NCBI GenBank assembly: GCA_016936655.1
Contig: JAFGXL010000015.1
Coordinates: forward strand, 62,001-126,000
Direction: 5' to 3'
Origin: Nitrospirota bacterium
GTDB lineage: Bacteria; Nitrospirota; Thermodesulfovibrionia; Thermodesulfovibrionales; Dissulfurispiraceae
DNA length: 64,000 nt
Below, one piece after another: positions 36,272 to 45,905 of the stretch. Numbering within the stretch: the first letter of the stretch is position 1; every line of letters starts with the position of its first letter. Position numbers and translations under genes: made by a program. Below the pieces are notes generated by a model, which did no database searches, was not told where the DNA came from, and was given only the letters and a program-made list of their open reading frames with translations.

Positions 36272-37207
36272 TTAAAACTCTTCAATAAACTTCTGGACAG
36301 ACCGCACCGCATCCGGATGCCTCATTATAAGCAGCTCCGCTCCAGCCAGAAGCATAGCTCCGGCAGTAACAGCCTCCCATGCTATGCCTCTCTCCTTAAG
36401 TGAACCCCACTTAGGAAGATCAGCCTCCGATGCCTGGGTCTCCTTAACTTTCCATACATACATCCCTATATCTGCGAGCATAGGCGGCTGCATGATCACG
36501 TCATTCTGTGTAAGGGCTGCCAGCCTTATCCTCTCCATAACAGAATATGTGTACTCTAACCCATAACCGAGGGCTGAGCACATAGGGTCAGCTATCATCC
36601 TCTCTTTCTCAAATCCCATCTGCGTTATCAGAATGCCAAGCTGTTTAGAAAGGTTTATATCAAGATCAGACATAGCTATAAGTTTGTGGTTCTGTGCCAT
36701 GGCAGCTGCTGATATTGTTTTGTAGTTACCCTCCTGCGCCTTGCCAATTACACAGTTGCGGCTGCTGGCAGCCTCTGCAGCTGCGACGAGGACAGTAGCA
36801 TCTTTTTCAACATTATTACTGCCTAGAATTATCAGCGGCACCTCTATGCTGTCAAGCACTGCCTTGACCGTCTTTGCAGCATCATCAGCAGACCTGTTCT
36901 CCCTGTCAGGATGAGTGCTTATAAGCCTCAGGGCTATCGCTTGTGCATTAAGATTGTTTTGGCAATACAGAGCCCATTTGACAGGGTCTGAAGCAGCATC
37001 TCCGTAAACCTCTTTCACTGTATCTGGCCAGTCTTCAGGAGCGACATCCTGTATCTCGAATGCGATCACAGGCTTATGAGGGGTATCGCCGTCAAACTTG
37101 TGAAACGGCAAAACGTTTTCTCCTCCAAATACAGCTGTTTTGGAAGTTCCTATCGTCACTTCAAACACCCTGCCTGCATATGTCTCTTTAGGAGCAGCTA
37201 AAGCCAT
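36272..37207 (-). CDS. acsD: Corrinoid iron-sulfur protein small subunit
   Basis: A 311-aa delta subunit of CoFeSP, a TIM-barrel that caps the corrinoid of the large subunit. Typical parts are the beginning TYAGRVFEVTIGTSKTAVFGGENVLPF, shared with AcsC, and the middle MIADPMCSALGYGLEYTYSVMERIRLAAL. A strong AAGGAGGT ribosome site is present. The gap to acsC is 45 bases. Confidence 0.96.
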   Translation of the reverse strand: MALAAPKETYAGRVFEVTIGTSKTAVFGGENVLPFHKFDGDTPHKPVIAFEIQDVAPEDWPDTVKEVYGDAASDPVKWALYCQNNLNAQAIALRLISTHPDRENRSADDAAKTVKAVLDSIEVPLIILGSNNVEKDATVLVAAAEAASSRNCVIGKAQEGNYKTISAAAMAQNHKLIAMSDLDINLSKQLGILITQMGFEKERMIADPMCSALGYGLEYTYSVMERIRLAALTQNDVIMQPPMLADIGMYVWKVKETQASEADLPKWGSLKERGIAWEAVTAGAMLLAGAELLIMRHPDAVRSVQKFIEEF

Positions 37208-37256
37208 TTTTACCTCCTTATATTACGCGGACCATCAGAGCCCTGGTTAAGTTTTT

Positions 37257-38114
37257 TTACATCTCAAGATAAGAATGCGCATAAAGCGTTTTTCCTGTAA
37301 TAACATCTATCGTCTTTTTTGTCTCTGCTATCTTCGCAGCATCATCAATTGTTTTTCCTGCAAGCACATCATCGATCTGCTGCTTTTCCTTCATAGCCTC
37401 GGCTATCTCATTAGCATCAGCTATGGCAGCTGTGAGTCCTGCATTCATCAGCATCACAAAAAAGTGTTTATTCAATATAGGCCTGACATGTTTTGGACAA
37501 CCGTTAGAAATATTGCTTAGTCCGACAACAGTCTTCATAGGAGGCTCATTCATCTCCTGGAACATCTTTACAGCCCGAATGACCTGTATAGCGTGATCCT
37601 GTGAGGTAGCTATCTGCAGCACTAGCGGGTCAAGATAAAGATCCTCAAGAGGCAGACCGTACTCCATAGCCCTCCCCATAATCTCAGCAGCTATTGATGA
37701 TCTCTCTTCAGCATCAGCAGGCAGCCCCCCCTTGCCGACCGTAAGACCTATTATCTGGCAGTTATGTTTAACAGCCAGTTCAAGTATAGGGAATCTTTCT
37801 GGATCATTTGATGTGGAATTTATAAGGGGCTTGCCCCACTGGTTGTTGTGCACCTTCAGGCCAGACTCTATAGCTTTGAAGTTTGTTGTGTCCAGACAGA
37901 CCGGAAGAGGAACAACCTCCTGAATTGTCGTCACCATCCACTGCATCAGATCTTCGCCATTGTCTTCAGCAGGTCCAATGTTTGCATCAATCATGCCCGA
38001 GCCTGCCTTCCATTGAGCTGTAGCTATCTCCTGAATGGGGCTCTTATCCCTATTGAGCATAGCTTCTCTCACACGTTTTGCGATTATGCTTAACTTTTCA
38101 CCTATTATTAGCAT
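37257..38114 (-). CDS. acsE: 5-methyltetrahydrofolate:corrinoid iron-sulfur protein methyltransferase
   Basis: Moves the methyl group from methyl-THF to CoFeSP, linking the folate branch to acetyl-CoA synthesis. The start is ATG 38114 (MLIIGEKLSIIAKRV) behind AAAGGAGACAGG, giving 285 aa; an upstream in-frame extension to 38192 is discarded. The pterin-binding TIM barrel shows MIDANIGPAEDNGED, LDTTNFKAIESGL, LINSTSNDPERF and TVVGLSNISNGCP. It is the first gene of the acs block, with a 273-base leader to cooC. Confidence 0.95.
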   Translation of the reverse strand: MLIIGEKLSIIAKRVREAMLNRDKSPIQEIATAQWKAGSGMIDANIGPAEDNGEDLMQWMVTTIQEVVPLPVCLDTTNFKAIESGLKVHNNQWGKPLINSTSNDPERFPILELAVKHNCQIIGLTVGKGGLPADAEERSSIAAEIMGRAMEYGLPLEDLYLDPLVLQIATSQDHAIQVIRAVKMFQEMNEPPMKTVVGLSNISNGCPKHVRPILNKHFFVMLMNAGLTAAIADANEIAEAMKEKQQIDDVLAGKTIDDAAKIAETKKTIDVITGKTLYAHSYLEM

Positions 38115-38387
38115 TCCTGTCTCCTTTTTGATATTGTGGTTACGGCATGCTGTATGCAGAACTTCCAATAATAGCCAGGGTCTTAAATACAAGATTAACA
38201 GAAATAATATTGCCTGTAAACACGAAAACTTATGATTTTTTCTTATAAAACTATTGCTGTTTTTTTCGATTATATAACAAGCCCCTACAGGCTATAGCAT
38301 TATCTAAAAATAATCGTGCAAATATTCAAGGGATTTATTGAATGACAGGATCTCATAAATTAGCAGCACTGCAAATAATTTCTGCTG
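38115..38387 (-). promoter_or_regulatory. Leader region of the acs block, promoter candidate
   Basis: A 273-base AT-rich gap between cooC and acsE. On the minus strand a TATAAT hexamer lies at 38269-38274 without a good -35 element, leaving about a 150-base leader to acsE. The short hairpin GCAT/ATGC near 38140-38155 is the only structure I see. I recognise no riboswitch. Confidence 0.3.
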
Positions 38388-39149
38388 TTATGAAAGAAGA
38401 TCGTCGAGCATCACTGAAAGAGCAGAGTATGATACAGCTTCATCCCGGAGCTGCATAACAGGCCTACCCTTAAGATCAATATCGGCTATATCGTTGTCTT
38501 GGGGTATCATTGCACCTATCTGCAGTCCATAACTCTCAGCAAGCTTCTGTAACTCATCCTGTCTGTTGTCTGCCACGCGGTTTATGATTATGACTCTTTT
38601 TTTGATATCGAGCTTCAGCTCATCAACAAGCTCATTAATTCTTTTTGCTGTCTGAAGCCCCTTTACTGTGGGATCGCTCACAATTAGCAGTATATCAACA
38701 GCATGAGTAGTTCTTCTGGAGAGGTGCTCCATTCCTGCCTCATTGTCGATCACTACATAAGGATACTTATCAGAAAGAATATCTGTATATTTCCTTATAA
38801 TGTTGTTGGCAGCGCAATAGCAGCCGGGCCCCTCTGGTCTGCCCATCACCATAAGATCAATACCTTTGGACTCTATAAGCGACTGCTGCACCTGATAGTC
38901 AAAAAGCTCTTCCATAGCCATGCCGCCAGGTCTGGATCCGCTACGCACAGCATCCAGAGACTCTTCGCGCAGTCTTCCGACCGTTGCATGCACCTTAACG
39001 CCAATAGCTTCATTGAGGCATGCATTGCTGTCAGCATCAACAGCCAGTATGGGCTGCTTGTTATGCTTGAGAAGATATTTTATCGTCAACCCTGCAAGAC
39101 TTGTCTTGCCTGTGCCGCCCTTGCCTGCAAACGCTATAGTGAATACCAT
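38388..39149 (-). CDS. cooC: CO dehydrogenase/acetyl-CoA synthase maturation ATPase (CooC/AcsF)
   Basis: A 253-aa MinD-type ATPase that helps insert nickel into CO dehydrogenase or acetyl-CoA synthase. It has a deviant P-loop, GKGGTGKTS (residues 9-17), a switch region AVDADSNACLNEAIG, and the metal-binding CxC motif in GPGCYCAAN that binds Zn or Ni at the dimer interface. ACGGAGG is the ribosome site. It lies upstream of acsE in the same direction, with HAD-phosphatase and amidohydrolase genes in front of it. Confidence 0.93.
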   Translation of the reverse strand: MVFTIAFAGKGGTGKTSLAGLTIKYLLKHNKQPILAVDADSNACLNEAIGVKVHATVGRLREESLDAVRSGSRPGGMAMEELFDYQVQQSLIESKGIDLMVMGRPEGPGCYCAANNIIRKYTDILSDKYPYVVIDNEAGMEHLSRRTTHAVDILLIVSDPTVKGLQTAKRINELVDELKLDIKKRVIIINRVADNRQDELQKLAESYGLQIGAMIPQDNDIADIDLKGRPVMQLRDEAVSYSALSVMLDDLLS

Positions 39150-39169
39150 GAGTGCCTCCGTAAAATTAT

Positions 39170-39829
39170 TTAGTTAGCCTCTTGTATCTTAACCAGAACT
39201 GATGACAGGTCAGCAATATTATCAATCAGAAAGTCTGCATTCAGGAGCAGCTCAACAGGCCTGTACCCACAAGTTAAAGCAACGGTTCTAATACCCGCTT
39301 CCCTGCCTGCATCAATATCATATGTGCTGTCACCTACCATTATTGTTTCATCCTTGCTAAATCCCAGCTCTTTCATAGCATATATCAAAGGCATGGGTGA
39401 AGGCTTCTTTTCTGGCAATGCATCACTGCCCAGTACAATATCGAAATATTCTAACGCTCCGAGCCCTTCAAGAATTTTTTTACAGGGAGCAGTCCGTTTG
39501 TTCGAAACCAGAGCCTTTTTAATGCCATTTAGTGAGCGCAAAATCTCAATTACACCCGGATACAATACGGTATTATCAAGAATATGAGCTTCGTAATAAT
39601 CGAGAAACCTTGCGAGCATCGTATCAAGCTCAGACAGAGGTATGGAGTGCTTGAGCGCCACCTTTTCCATAAGTTTGGTAACGCCTTCTCCTATAAGGGA
39701 GATCGTCTCTTCAACAGTCAGCAGCTCAACACCATAAGGCTTGATAGCGTGATTTATTGAGTTGCAGAGGTCAACGCTCGAATCTACAAGTGTTCCGTCC
39801 AGATCAAATATTACAAACTTAACAGGCAT
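39170..39829 (-). CDS. HAD-family phosphatase (phosphoglycolate phosphatase-like)
   Basis: A 219-aa haloacid-dehalogenase hydrolase. Motif I is IFDLDGTLVDSS with the nucleophile D9, motif II is ALVSNK, motif III has KKPSP, and motif IV is VGDSTYDIDAG. The helical cap and length match Gph-type phosphatases, although the substrate cannot be read from sequence. No ribosome site is evident; the stop of the amidohydrolase lies six bases upstream, so it is probably translated by coupling. Confidence 0.85.
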   Translation of the reverse strand: MPVKFVIFDLDGTLVDSSVDLCNSINHAIKPYGVELLTVEETISLIGEGVTKLMEKVALKHSIPLSELDTMLARFLDYYEAHILDNTVLYPGVIEILRSLNGIKKALVSNKRTAPCKKILEGLGALEYFDIVLGSDALPEKKPSPMPLIYAMKELGFSKDETIMVGDSTYDIDAGREAGIRTVALTCGYRPVELLLNADFLIDNIADLSSVLVKIQEAN

Positions 39830-39835
39830 AATAGT

Positions 39836-40636
39836 TTATTTTACAGAATTGAGCAGCTTCTGCGCGTTATCACGAAGTATAAGCCTCTCATATTCATCAC
39901 CCAGTCCAAGAGACATAAACCTGTCCAGAGTCTCATTCTGCTCTGTCCATGGGGAGTCTGTTCCAAAAAGTATATACTCTTTTGGATGATCCTTTATCAT
40001 TGATGCTGCTGTCTCTTTGTCTATATACTCAAGTGCAAATGATATCTCCATGTATATAGGCTTGCCAATAAGACTCTCTCTCACCTCATCCCATTGCTGC
40101 CAGGATCCGAAGTGTGTTGAGATGAACCTCATCTCAGGAAACTTCTTCATCACATTCGCTATCTGCCGGGGCCCTGCAAGATCAACCCTTGTAAATGCGA
40201 TATCATATCCTGTATGCATTACAAGTATCAGACCTTGCCTGCATACTGATTCATAAAAACGCAGCATCCTCTCTTCATCAGCAACAAACTCCTGATAGTA
40301 TGGATGCATCTTTATGCCCTTAAACCCCTCGGCCTTGATTATCTTTAGATGTTCGTCAAAGTCTGCATCAGCAGGATGCACTGAAGGCAGAGGAATTATG
40401 CGTTCCGAGGATATCTCTTCGGACCATTTGAGGATCGGATCGAACTGAGCCGGCTTTGTAGCTATTGAGCATAGCACGCTCCTTTCAATACCATTTGCAT
40501 CCATTGAGCGCAGAAGATCAGCAAGCGTGCCGTTAAGCTTTGTGGTCATATCGGCCTTTTCACAGAGCGACTTCATGGCGCGCTCTGCAATAGCGTCTGG
40601 AAATGCGTGTGTATGAAAATCAATTATTCCTTGCAT
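39836..40636 (-). CDS. Amidohydrolase-family protein
   Basis: A 266-aa TIM-barrel metal hydrolase of the amidohydrolase-2 class. Metal ligands are visible at the start (IDFHTHAFPD), in the middle (KMHPYY and VMHTGYD), in STHFGS, and near the end as FGTDSPW, where the Asp is the proton acceptor. Relatives act as decarboxylases or hydrolases on varied ring or lactone substrates, and the substrate here is unknown. It is followed closely by the HAD phosphatase gene and then cooC. Confidence 0.85.
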   Translation of the reverse strand: MQGIIDFHTHAFPDAIAERAMKSLCEKADMTTKLNGTLADLLRSMDANGIERSVLCSIATKPAQFDPILKWSEEISSERIIPLPSVHPADADFDEHLKIIKAEGFKGIKMHPYYQEFVADEERMLRFYESVCRQGLILVMHTGYDIAFTRVDLAGPRQIANVMKKFPEMRFISTHFGSWQQWDEVRESLIGKPIYMEISFALEYIDKETAASMIKDHPKEYILFGTDSPWTEQNETLDRFMSLGLGDEYERLILRDNAQKLLNSVK

Positions 40637-40709
40637 CCGACATTATAACAAAAAGAAAAAAACATACAACAGCACTGCAGCGCTGTTTCTTGATTTAATA
40701 TGTCTTCAT

Positions 40710-41441
40710 ATGTTTTCTTTGAGTGGTATGACATCCAGACACAAAGCGGTTGATCCGCATGATAAAGATACATCTCAGCTCAGCCTGTTTAATGCCCACA
40801 CACCCGAAAGCCTCGCAGCCTTTCTGCGCAGCGTAATCGGATGCGATCTTCAACTCACGCTGACAGATAACACAGCGAGCATGCTCTCGGCTCGAAAGAA
40901 TGGCACAGGATACGGAGTGCGGATGCACAGGATGTTTCTGCATGCAGACGAAGAAGTGCTGCACCAGAGCGCGCTATTTATTGCCGGCAGAATACCCAGA
41001 GCGCCGCTCCTGAGGAGCTTTATCAACAGCTCGAGCCGCTTTATACAAAAGAAACCCCGCAAAAGGTCGATAACAACCCAGGGCAAGGCATACTGCCTGC
41101 TCACAATTTTTGATCTGCTGAATGCAGAATACTTCAGTTCAGCGCTAAAGAGCAGGATTACATGGGGACGAAGGACAGACCGCAGATACAGAAGACAGGT
41201 TACTCTCGGCAGCTACAATCTGCATGCTGACACCATCACCATCAACCGCAGACTCGACTCCCTGTCTGTTCCGAAATATTTTGTCGAGTTCATCGTATAC
41301 CATGAGATGCTTCATGCGCTGCTTGGTGTTGATGAAAAGAACGGCAGAAATGTGATCCACTCAAAAGAGTTCAGACGCATGGAGAAGAAGTTCGCTCATT
41401 ACCAGAAGGCTATCGATTGGGAAAAGAAAAAGAAGAGCTAA
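40710..41441 (+). CDS. SprT-like zinc metalloprotease domain protein
   Basis: A 243-aa protein whose C-terminal half resembles SprT/SprT-like zinc peptidases: LGSYNLHADTITINRRLDS, then the zinc motif YHEMLHALLG (HExxH at about residues 206-210) and HSKEFRRMEKKF. The N-terminal half, rich in Arg and Ser, is not recognised. The start may be 40710 or ATG 40728. It is divergent from the amidohydrolase gene and overlaps the 3' end of ligA by four bases on the other strand. Whether it cleaves DNA-protein crosslinks as SPRTN does is unknown. Confidence 0.75.
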   Translation: MFSLSGMTSRHKAVDPHDKDTSQLSLFNAHTPESLAAFLRSVIGCDLQLTLTDNTASMLSARKNGTGYGVRMHRMFLHADEEVLHQSALFIAGRIPRAPLLRSFINSSSRFIQKKPRKRSITTQGKAYCLLTIFDLLNAEYFSSALKSRITWGRRTDRRYRRQVTLGSYNLHADTITINRRLDSLSVPKYFVEFIVYHEMLHALLGVDEKNGRNVIHSKEFRRMEKKFAHYQKAIDWEKKKKS

Positions 41442-43495
41442 AAAAGACTCTGTTGCTCTGTGCTGTCAGGCTTGACCAGAAGTTTTTTGAAATCCTCAAA
41501 TGAAATTATCTTGACACCCAAAGACTCAGCCTTCCGGAGCTTTGATCCCGGATCATCTCCGCTGACAAGATAATTAGTGCTCTGCGATACAGAAGATGCC
41601 ACATGCCCGCCCAGATCTTCAATTATCTTCTCAACATCTTTGCGAGGAAGAGGGAGCGTTCCTGTGATAACAAATGTCTTGCCATCAAAATGCCCTGCCT
41701 GTACTATTTCAGCTTCTGATTTAAAGTCAGGATTGCTCAGCCTTATTCCTACTGCCTTCAGAGATTCAAGAGCATTTATATTTTTCGGATCACTGAAAAA
41801 GAGCGAAACAGAACTTGCTGTCTTTTCACCTATCTGATCAATGCCGAGCAGCTTATCAGCCTTTACACCATACAGATCATCAAGAGATTTGAAACTGCGC
41901 GCCAGCAGCCTTGCCCCATACTCGCCAACATGCATAATGCCGAGCGCATAGATGAAGCGTGCGAGCGTAGTCTGCCTGCTCCGGTCAATAGCTGCTAGCA
42001 GATTTTCCGCAGACTTTTCAGCAAAGCGCGGCAGCGCAAGAAGGTCAGCCTTTCTCAATTTATATATATCCTCAAAATGGCGTATCAGATTTTGCGAATA
42101 GAGGAGCTCCACATTCTTGTCCCCAAGGCCTTCAATATCCATAGCCTGTTTTGATGCAAAATGCCTTATCTTTTCCTGTATCTGTGCAGGGCAGTCCAAT
42201 CCAGCACACCTGACAGCAGTCTCAGCCTCTTCCCTAACCACAATGGAACCGCATACAGGACAATTGCCGGGAATATCCACAATCTGCTCTGCGCCTGTGC
42301 GCTTGTCTTTGACCACAGCTATCACATGAGGGATAACATCGCCCGCACGCTCAACAACAACAGTGTCGCCCTGTCTTATGTCCTTACGCTTCACCTCATC
42401 CCAGTTGTGCAGGGTTGACCTCGATACTGTCACACCGCCTATCTGTACCGGTTCGAGCATGGCTATCGGAGTTATTACCCCTGTCCGTCCCACACTCGGC
42501 AAAATTTCTCGAACAACTGTCACACCCTGGTGCGCCGGATATTTATATGCTATTGCCCATCTAGGCTCGCGAGTCTTAAAACCCAGAGCACGCTGAAGTT
42601 CAAAGCTGTTCACCTTTATTACAACACCATCCGTCTCAAACGGTAGAGAATCACGCCGCGCTTCCATCGTTTTTATAGCATCAATAATATTTTCAGAGCC
42701 GGTCAGCCGGTCAATAAAAACCGGTACAGGGAACTTCCTGTCTTTTAGCCAGCTCATAAAATCCCAGTGAGATTTAAACTCTATTCCGTCTGCATATCCA
42801 AGACCGTATGAAGCAAAATAGAGATTCCTCTTAGCTGTTACAGATGAATCAAGCTGGCGTACCGAACCTGCAGCAGCATTTCTCGGATTAGCAAATGCCT
42901 GCTCCCCATTTTTTTCGCGATCTCTGTTTATATTCTCAAACTCCTCAATGTACATATAGACTTCGCCCCTGATATCTATCTCTTTGGGTAGAGAACTCCC
43001 CTCTATTTTCAGAGGCACTGATTTTATGGTCATTATGTTCTGTGTAACATCCTCGCCTTCATACCCGTCCCCGCGTGTTGATGCCTTTGTTAAAACTCCA
43101 TCAATATATATGAGCTCTATCGCTAGCCCGTCATATTTAGGCTCAACAGTATACTCAACATCCTGATCTGCCTTAAGAAGCCTCCTTACTCTTGCATCAA
43201 ATGCTGCAACATCTTCATACGAAAAGGCGTTGTCGAGTGAGTACATAGGCTCTGAATGCTTCACCTTGCCAAACTTTGCGAGTGGTACAGCGCCTATGCG
43301 CCTTGTTGGTGAGTCGGGCAGTATATAGTCATACTCTTTCTCAAGGCTCTTGAGCCTTTGAAAGAGTATATCGTACTCCTCATCTGAAATTACCGGAGAA
43401 TCAAGCACATGGTAGCGGTGGTTGTGGTAGTTAATGTCAGCTACGAGCTTTTCGATCTCACTACGTATATCAGGTGTAATCTTCTCGTGGGTCAT
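41438..43495 (-). CDS. ligA: NAD-dependent DNA ligase
   Basis: Seals nicks in replication and repair using NAD+. The 685 residues are the full form: an N-terminal Ia domain (NYHNHRYHVLDSPVISDEEYD), adenylation domain with the active-site K120 in EPKYDGLAIEL, OB fold, zinc finger (CPVCGS and CAGLDCPAQ), helix-hairpin-helix region (DIEGLGDKNVELL, LGIDQIGEKTASS) and a C-terminal BRCT domain (FVITGTLPLPRKDVEKII). The gene is single; the 3' end meets the SprT-like gene. Confidence 0.97.
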   Translation of the reverse strand: MTHEKITPDIRSEIEKLVADINYHNHRYHVLDSPVISDEEYDILFQRLKSLEKEYDYILPDSPTRRIGAVPLAKFGKVKHSEPMYSLDNAFSYEDVAAFDARVRRLLKADQDVEYTVEPKYDGLAIELIYIDGVLTKASTRGDGYEGEDVTQNIMTIKSVPLKIEGSSLPKEIDIRGEVYMYIEEFENINRDREKNGEQAFANPRNAAAGSVRQLDSSVTAKRNLYFASYGLGYADGIEFKSHWDFMSWLKDRKFPVPVFIDRLTGSENIIDAIKTMEARRDSLPFETDGVVIKVNSFELQRALGFKTREPRWAIAYKYPAHQGVTVVREILPSVGRTGVITPIAMLEPVQIGGVTVSRSTLHNWDEVKRKDIRQGDTVVVERAGDVIPHVIAVVKDKRTGAEQIVDIPGNCPVCGSIVVREEAETAVRCAGLDCPAQIQEKIRHFASKQAMDIEGLGDKNVELLYSQNLIRHFEDIYKLRKADLLALPRFAEKSAENLLAAIDRSRQTTLARFIYALGIMHVGEYGARLLARSFKSLDDLYGVKADKLLGIDQIGEKTASSVSLFFSDPKNINALESLKAVGIRLSNPDFKSEAEIVQAGHFDGKTFVITGTLPLPRKDVEKIIEDLGGHVASSVSQSTNYLVSGDDPGSKLRKAESLGVKIISFEDFKKLLVKPDSTEQQSLF

Positions 43496-43528
43496 AGCAA
43501 CAATTTTAACACAAGCGAGCGTGGATAT

Positions 43529-44053
43529 TTATGCGGAGATTGAGAACGCCTGACCTGTTTCTTGAGACTGGGAATTGCGTGCATACTCCATCCTGGCGCG
43601 TGACTCTATCATCGATGCCCTGGCCGCAACAGAGATATCCTGACCAGAAGGATCAGCAGGCGCAAGAGCAGCTCTTCTCACCTGCTGCATCTTTGCTATT
43701 GTCTCCTCGGGAGTCTTGCCTTTTGAGAGATCTATAGACACCTCTCCGCCTGTTACATACTGCTTGCCGTCAGGACCGGTTGTGTATGAATATTGAGCAG
43801 CTCCCGCATACTGACCGCCTGCTGCTTTGTGCGCATTTTCATGTGCTATAACGCGCTGCTCATCAGCCTTAAGTTTTGCAACATCAGCATCAATGCGTGA
43901 CTGTTCAACCTTATTGTCTGAACTCTGCTGTGCTGCAGTTTTGGGATCTTTTTCCGATGCTGACTGCGCAGGTAAATTATTATGAACACCCCTGGACTGT
44001 TCATTCAGTTGATATAACTGCTGATAACTCTGTTCATACCCTCTGATCTGCAT
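43529..44053 (-). CDS. Putative metalloprotease of the CJM1_0395/SprA-related family
   Basis: A 174-aa protein with a Gln-rich, disordered N-terminus and a conserved C-terminal domain. The HExxH motif sits in VIAHENAHKAAGGQYAGAA, followed by YSYTTGPDGKQYVTGGEVSIDLS and MQQVRRAALAPADPSGQD. These features define a small family annotated as putative metalloproteases of unknown substrate. No signal peptide is present. The AGGAGGT ribosome site is strong. It lies upstream of ligA on the same strand. Confidence 0.85.
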   Translation of the reverse strand: MQIRGYEQSYQQLYQLNEQSRGVHNNLPAQSASEKDPKTAAQQSSDNKVEQSRIDADVAKLKADEQRVIAHENAHKAAGGQYAGAAQYSYTTGPDGKQYVTGGEVSIDLSKGKTPEETIAKMQQVRRAALAPADPSGQDISVAARASMIESRARMEYARNSQSQETGQAFSISA

Positions 44054-44187
44054 ATTAATACCTCCTGCTTCTTATTTAATTATACCATGCAGAAGCAGAC
44101 AGGCCAAAATTCAGCCCTTCAAAACTAAGATGGCAATATTTACTCTAATTTTCAGATGGTTGCAACTGGGCTGATATTCCTAAAGGG

Positions 44188-44679
44188 CTAATTTGATTTT
44201 ATAAAGCTGCATAACAACTCCATAGCTTCAACAGCTGCCTGCTCTCTATTTTCTGACCTGTTGCCTTCTAATACCATCTCTACTGAATCAGTGCGCCCCT
44301 TGTAGCTCATGCCTATATAGACAAGTCCTCTATCCTTACCCTCCTGCACATCTGGCCCGAGGTTGCCGGTTGTGGATACAGCACAGTCAGCATCAAAAAC
44401 AAACCTTGCCCTTTCAGCCATTTCGATGGCTGTCTCGCTGCTTATCGCTCCATATTGATCAAGAGTAGTTGATTGAATACCGAGCACAGACATTTTTGCT
44501 TCATTGTTGTAACAGACAGCAGAGCCATTAAATACTGAGCTTGCGCCGGGCATTAATGTGACCAGATGGCCTATCAAACCTCCTGTGCATGACTCAGCAG
44601 CAGCCAGCCTAATCCCGCGCTCCTTCAGAAGGGCATGGAGCTTTTCAACAGCCTTTATCTCATCGTCATCATGCAGCAT
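44188..44679 (-). CDS. pncC: CinA C-terminal domain protein (nicotinamide-nucleotide amidase)
   Basis: A 163-aa stand-alone CinA C-terminal domain, which deamidates NMN to nicotinic acid mononucleotide in pyridine-nucleotide recycling. Signatures are LAAAESCTGGLIGHLVTLMPGAS, NEAKMSVLGI, GAISSETAIEMA and AVSTTGNLGPD. GGAGAG precedes the ATG. It is divergent from the DUF362 gene. Recycling of NMN fits its neighbour ligA, which releases NMN, though they are not clearly one operon. Confidence 0.88.
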   Translation of the reverse strand: MLHDDDEIKAVEKLHALLKERGIRLAAAESCTGGLIGHLVTLMPGASSVFNGSAVCYNNEAKMSVLGIQSTTLDQYGAISSETAIEMAERARFVFDADCAVSTTGNLGPDVQEGKDRGLVYIGMSYKGRTDSVEMVLEGNRSENREQAAVEAMELLCSFIKSN

Positions 44680-44721
44680 CAGGCTCTCCAGCTTTTTATT
44701 TTAAAGTATATCATATGCAGG

Positions 44722-44757
44722 ATAGCATACCCTGCGAACATCAACAGCGTATGCTAT
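44722..44757. promoter_or_regulatory. Inverted repeat in the pncC/DUF362 divergent region
   Basis: ATAGCATAC (44722-44730) and GTATGCTAT (44749-44757) form a perfect 9-bp inverted repeat with an 18-base spacer between two divergent genes. It may be an operator or a transcript hairpin; no regulator is suggested by sequence alone. Confidence 0.35.
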
Positions 44758-44789
44758 ATTTAAACTAACTGCCCAAAAGGAGAGCCCTT

Positions 44790-45692
44790 ATGAAGCGCAG
44801 AGATTTTCTTAAAGCAGCAGCAATCAGCAGCGCAGCCCTATCCATTCCCGCAGGCATATCAAAGTTGATATCAGCTGTAGAAGCAGCATCATATCCTGAT
44901 CTTGTTGTATCAACAGGCAGCTCACCAGCCAAAATCACCAGGGCAGCAGTAAATGCACTAGGCGGAATGCAGCGCTTCATATCAAAAGGCAACACAGTCG
45001 CGATAAAGCCGAACATCGGATGGGACAGGACTCCGGAGTACGCAGCAAACACAAACCCTGAAGTTGTTGCAGAAGTGGTGCGCATGTGCTATGAATCAGG
45101 CGCAAAAAAAGTGATGGTATTTGACAGGCCTGTTAATGACCCCAGACGCTGCTATGTGCAGAGCGGAATATCTGATGCAGCAAAATCAGCTGGCGCAGAA
45201 ATTGTTTTTGTTGATGAGCGCAAATTCAGAGATGTGAAGATAAACGGCGAGGCAATTAAATCCTGGCCTCTGTATGAACCCCTGCTCGCAGCAGACAAAA
45301 TAATCAACATACCCATAGCAAAACATCACGGACTCTCACGGCTCACAATGGCGATGAAGAACTGGATGGGAGTGATGGGAGGCAGAAGAAGTCATATACA
45401 CCAGAGACTCGATGAGAGCCTTGTTGACCTCTGCCTTGTTATCAAACCTACGCTCACAATACTGGACGCTGTAAGGATACTTGTAGCCAACGGACCGCAG
45501 GGCGGCAGCCTTGATGATGTGAAGAAGCTCGACACAATAGTTGCCGGAGTTGACCAAGTAGCTGTTGATGCTTACGGCGCAACCCTCTTTGGCATGAAGG
45601 GCAACGACCTCGGCTATGTGCGGATGGCAGCACAGAGAGGCTTGGGCAAAATGGACCTGCAAAAATTAAATATCAAAAAAATTACAGTTTAA
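44790..45692 (+). CDS. DUF362 domain protein with Tat-type leader
   Basis: A 300-aa protein starting MKRRDFLKAAAISSAAL, a twin-arginine-like leader. The DUF362 domain follows (NTVAIKPNIGWDRTPEYAAN, INIPIAKHHGLSRLTMAMKNWMG, DAVRILVANGPQGG, GVDQVAVDAYGATLF). DUF362 proteins often accompany ferredoxins and are thought to act in redox or cofactor chemistry, but the reaction is not established. This copy has no Fe-S motifs. An AAAGGAGAG site precedes the ATG. A 3' fragment of a related gene lies at 46815-46946, and a polyferredoxin is at 49.5 kb. Confidence 0.85.
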   Translation: MKRRDFLKAAAISSAALSIPAGISKLISAVEAASYPDLVVSTGSSPAKITRAAVNALGGMQRFISKGNTVAIKPNIGWDRTPEYAANTNPEVVAEVVRMCYESGAKKVMVFDRPVNDPRRCYVQSGISDAAKSAGAEIVFVDERKFRDVKINGEAIKSWPLYEPLLAADKIINIPIAKHHGLSRLTMAMKNWMGVMGGRRSHIHQRLDESLVDLCLVIKPTLTILDAVRILVANGPQGGSLDDVKKLDTIVAGVDQVAVDAYGATLFGMKGNDLGYVRMAAQRGLGKMDLQKLNIKKITV

Positions 45693-45905
45693 GGAGTCTG
45701 CAATTAAATAAAAAAAAGAAAACGGATGCAGTCCATGTTTTATATTTCAGTTGACATATTAATCTGCAACTTATGGTAATATGGTACAAATTTTCAGGCT
45801 GCTCGATTTTCGAAAAAGGAGGGATGAGAGAGCGCGCAGCTCTGCTCAGAAGTTTTTTACGGAATAGGTAGCAAGGCATCAAATTCTTTTAATATGGAGG
45901 AACAA

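Noticed and set aside
45750-45785. TTGACA followed by TAATAT as promoter of the LysM gene
   Set aside because: The spacer is 20 bases, too long for a confident sigma-70 promoter; left unannotated.
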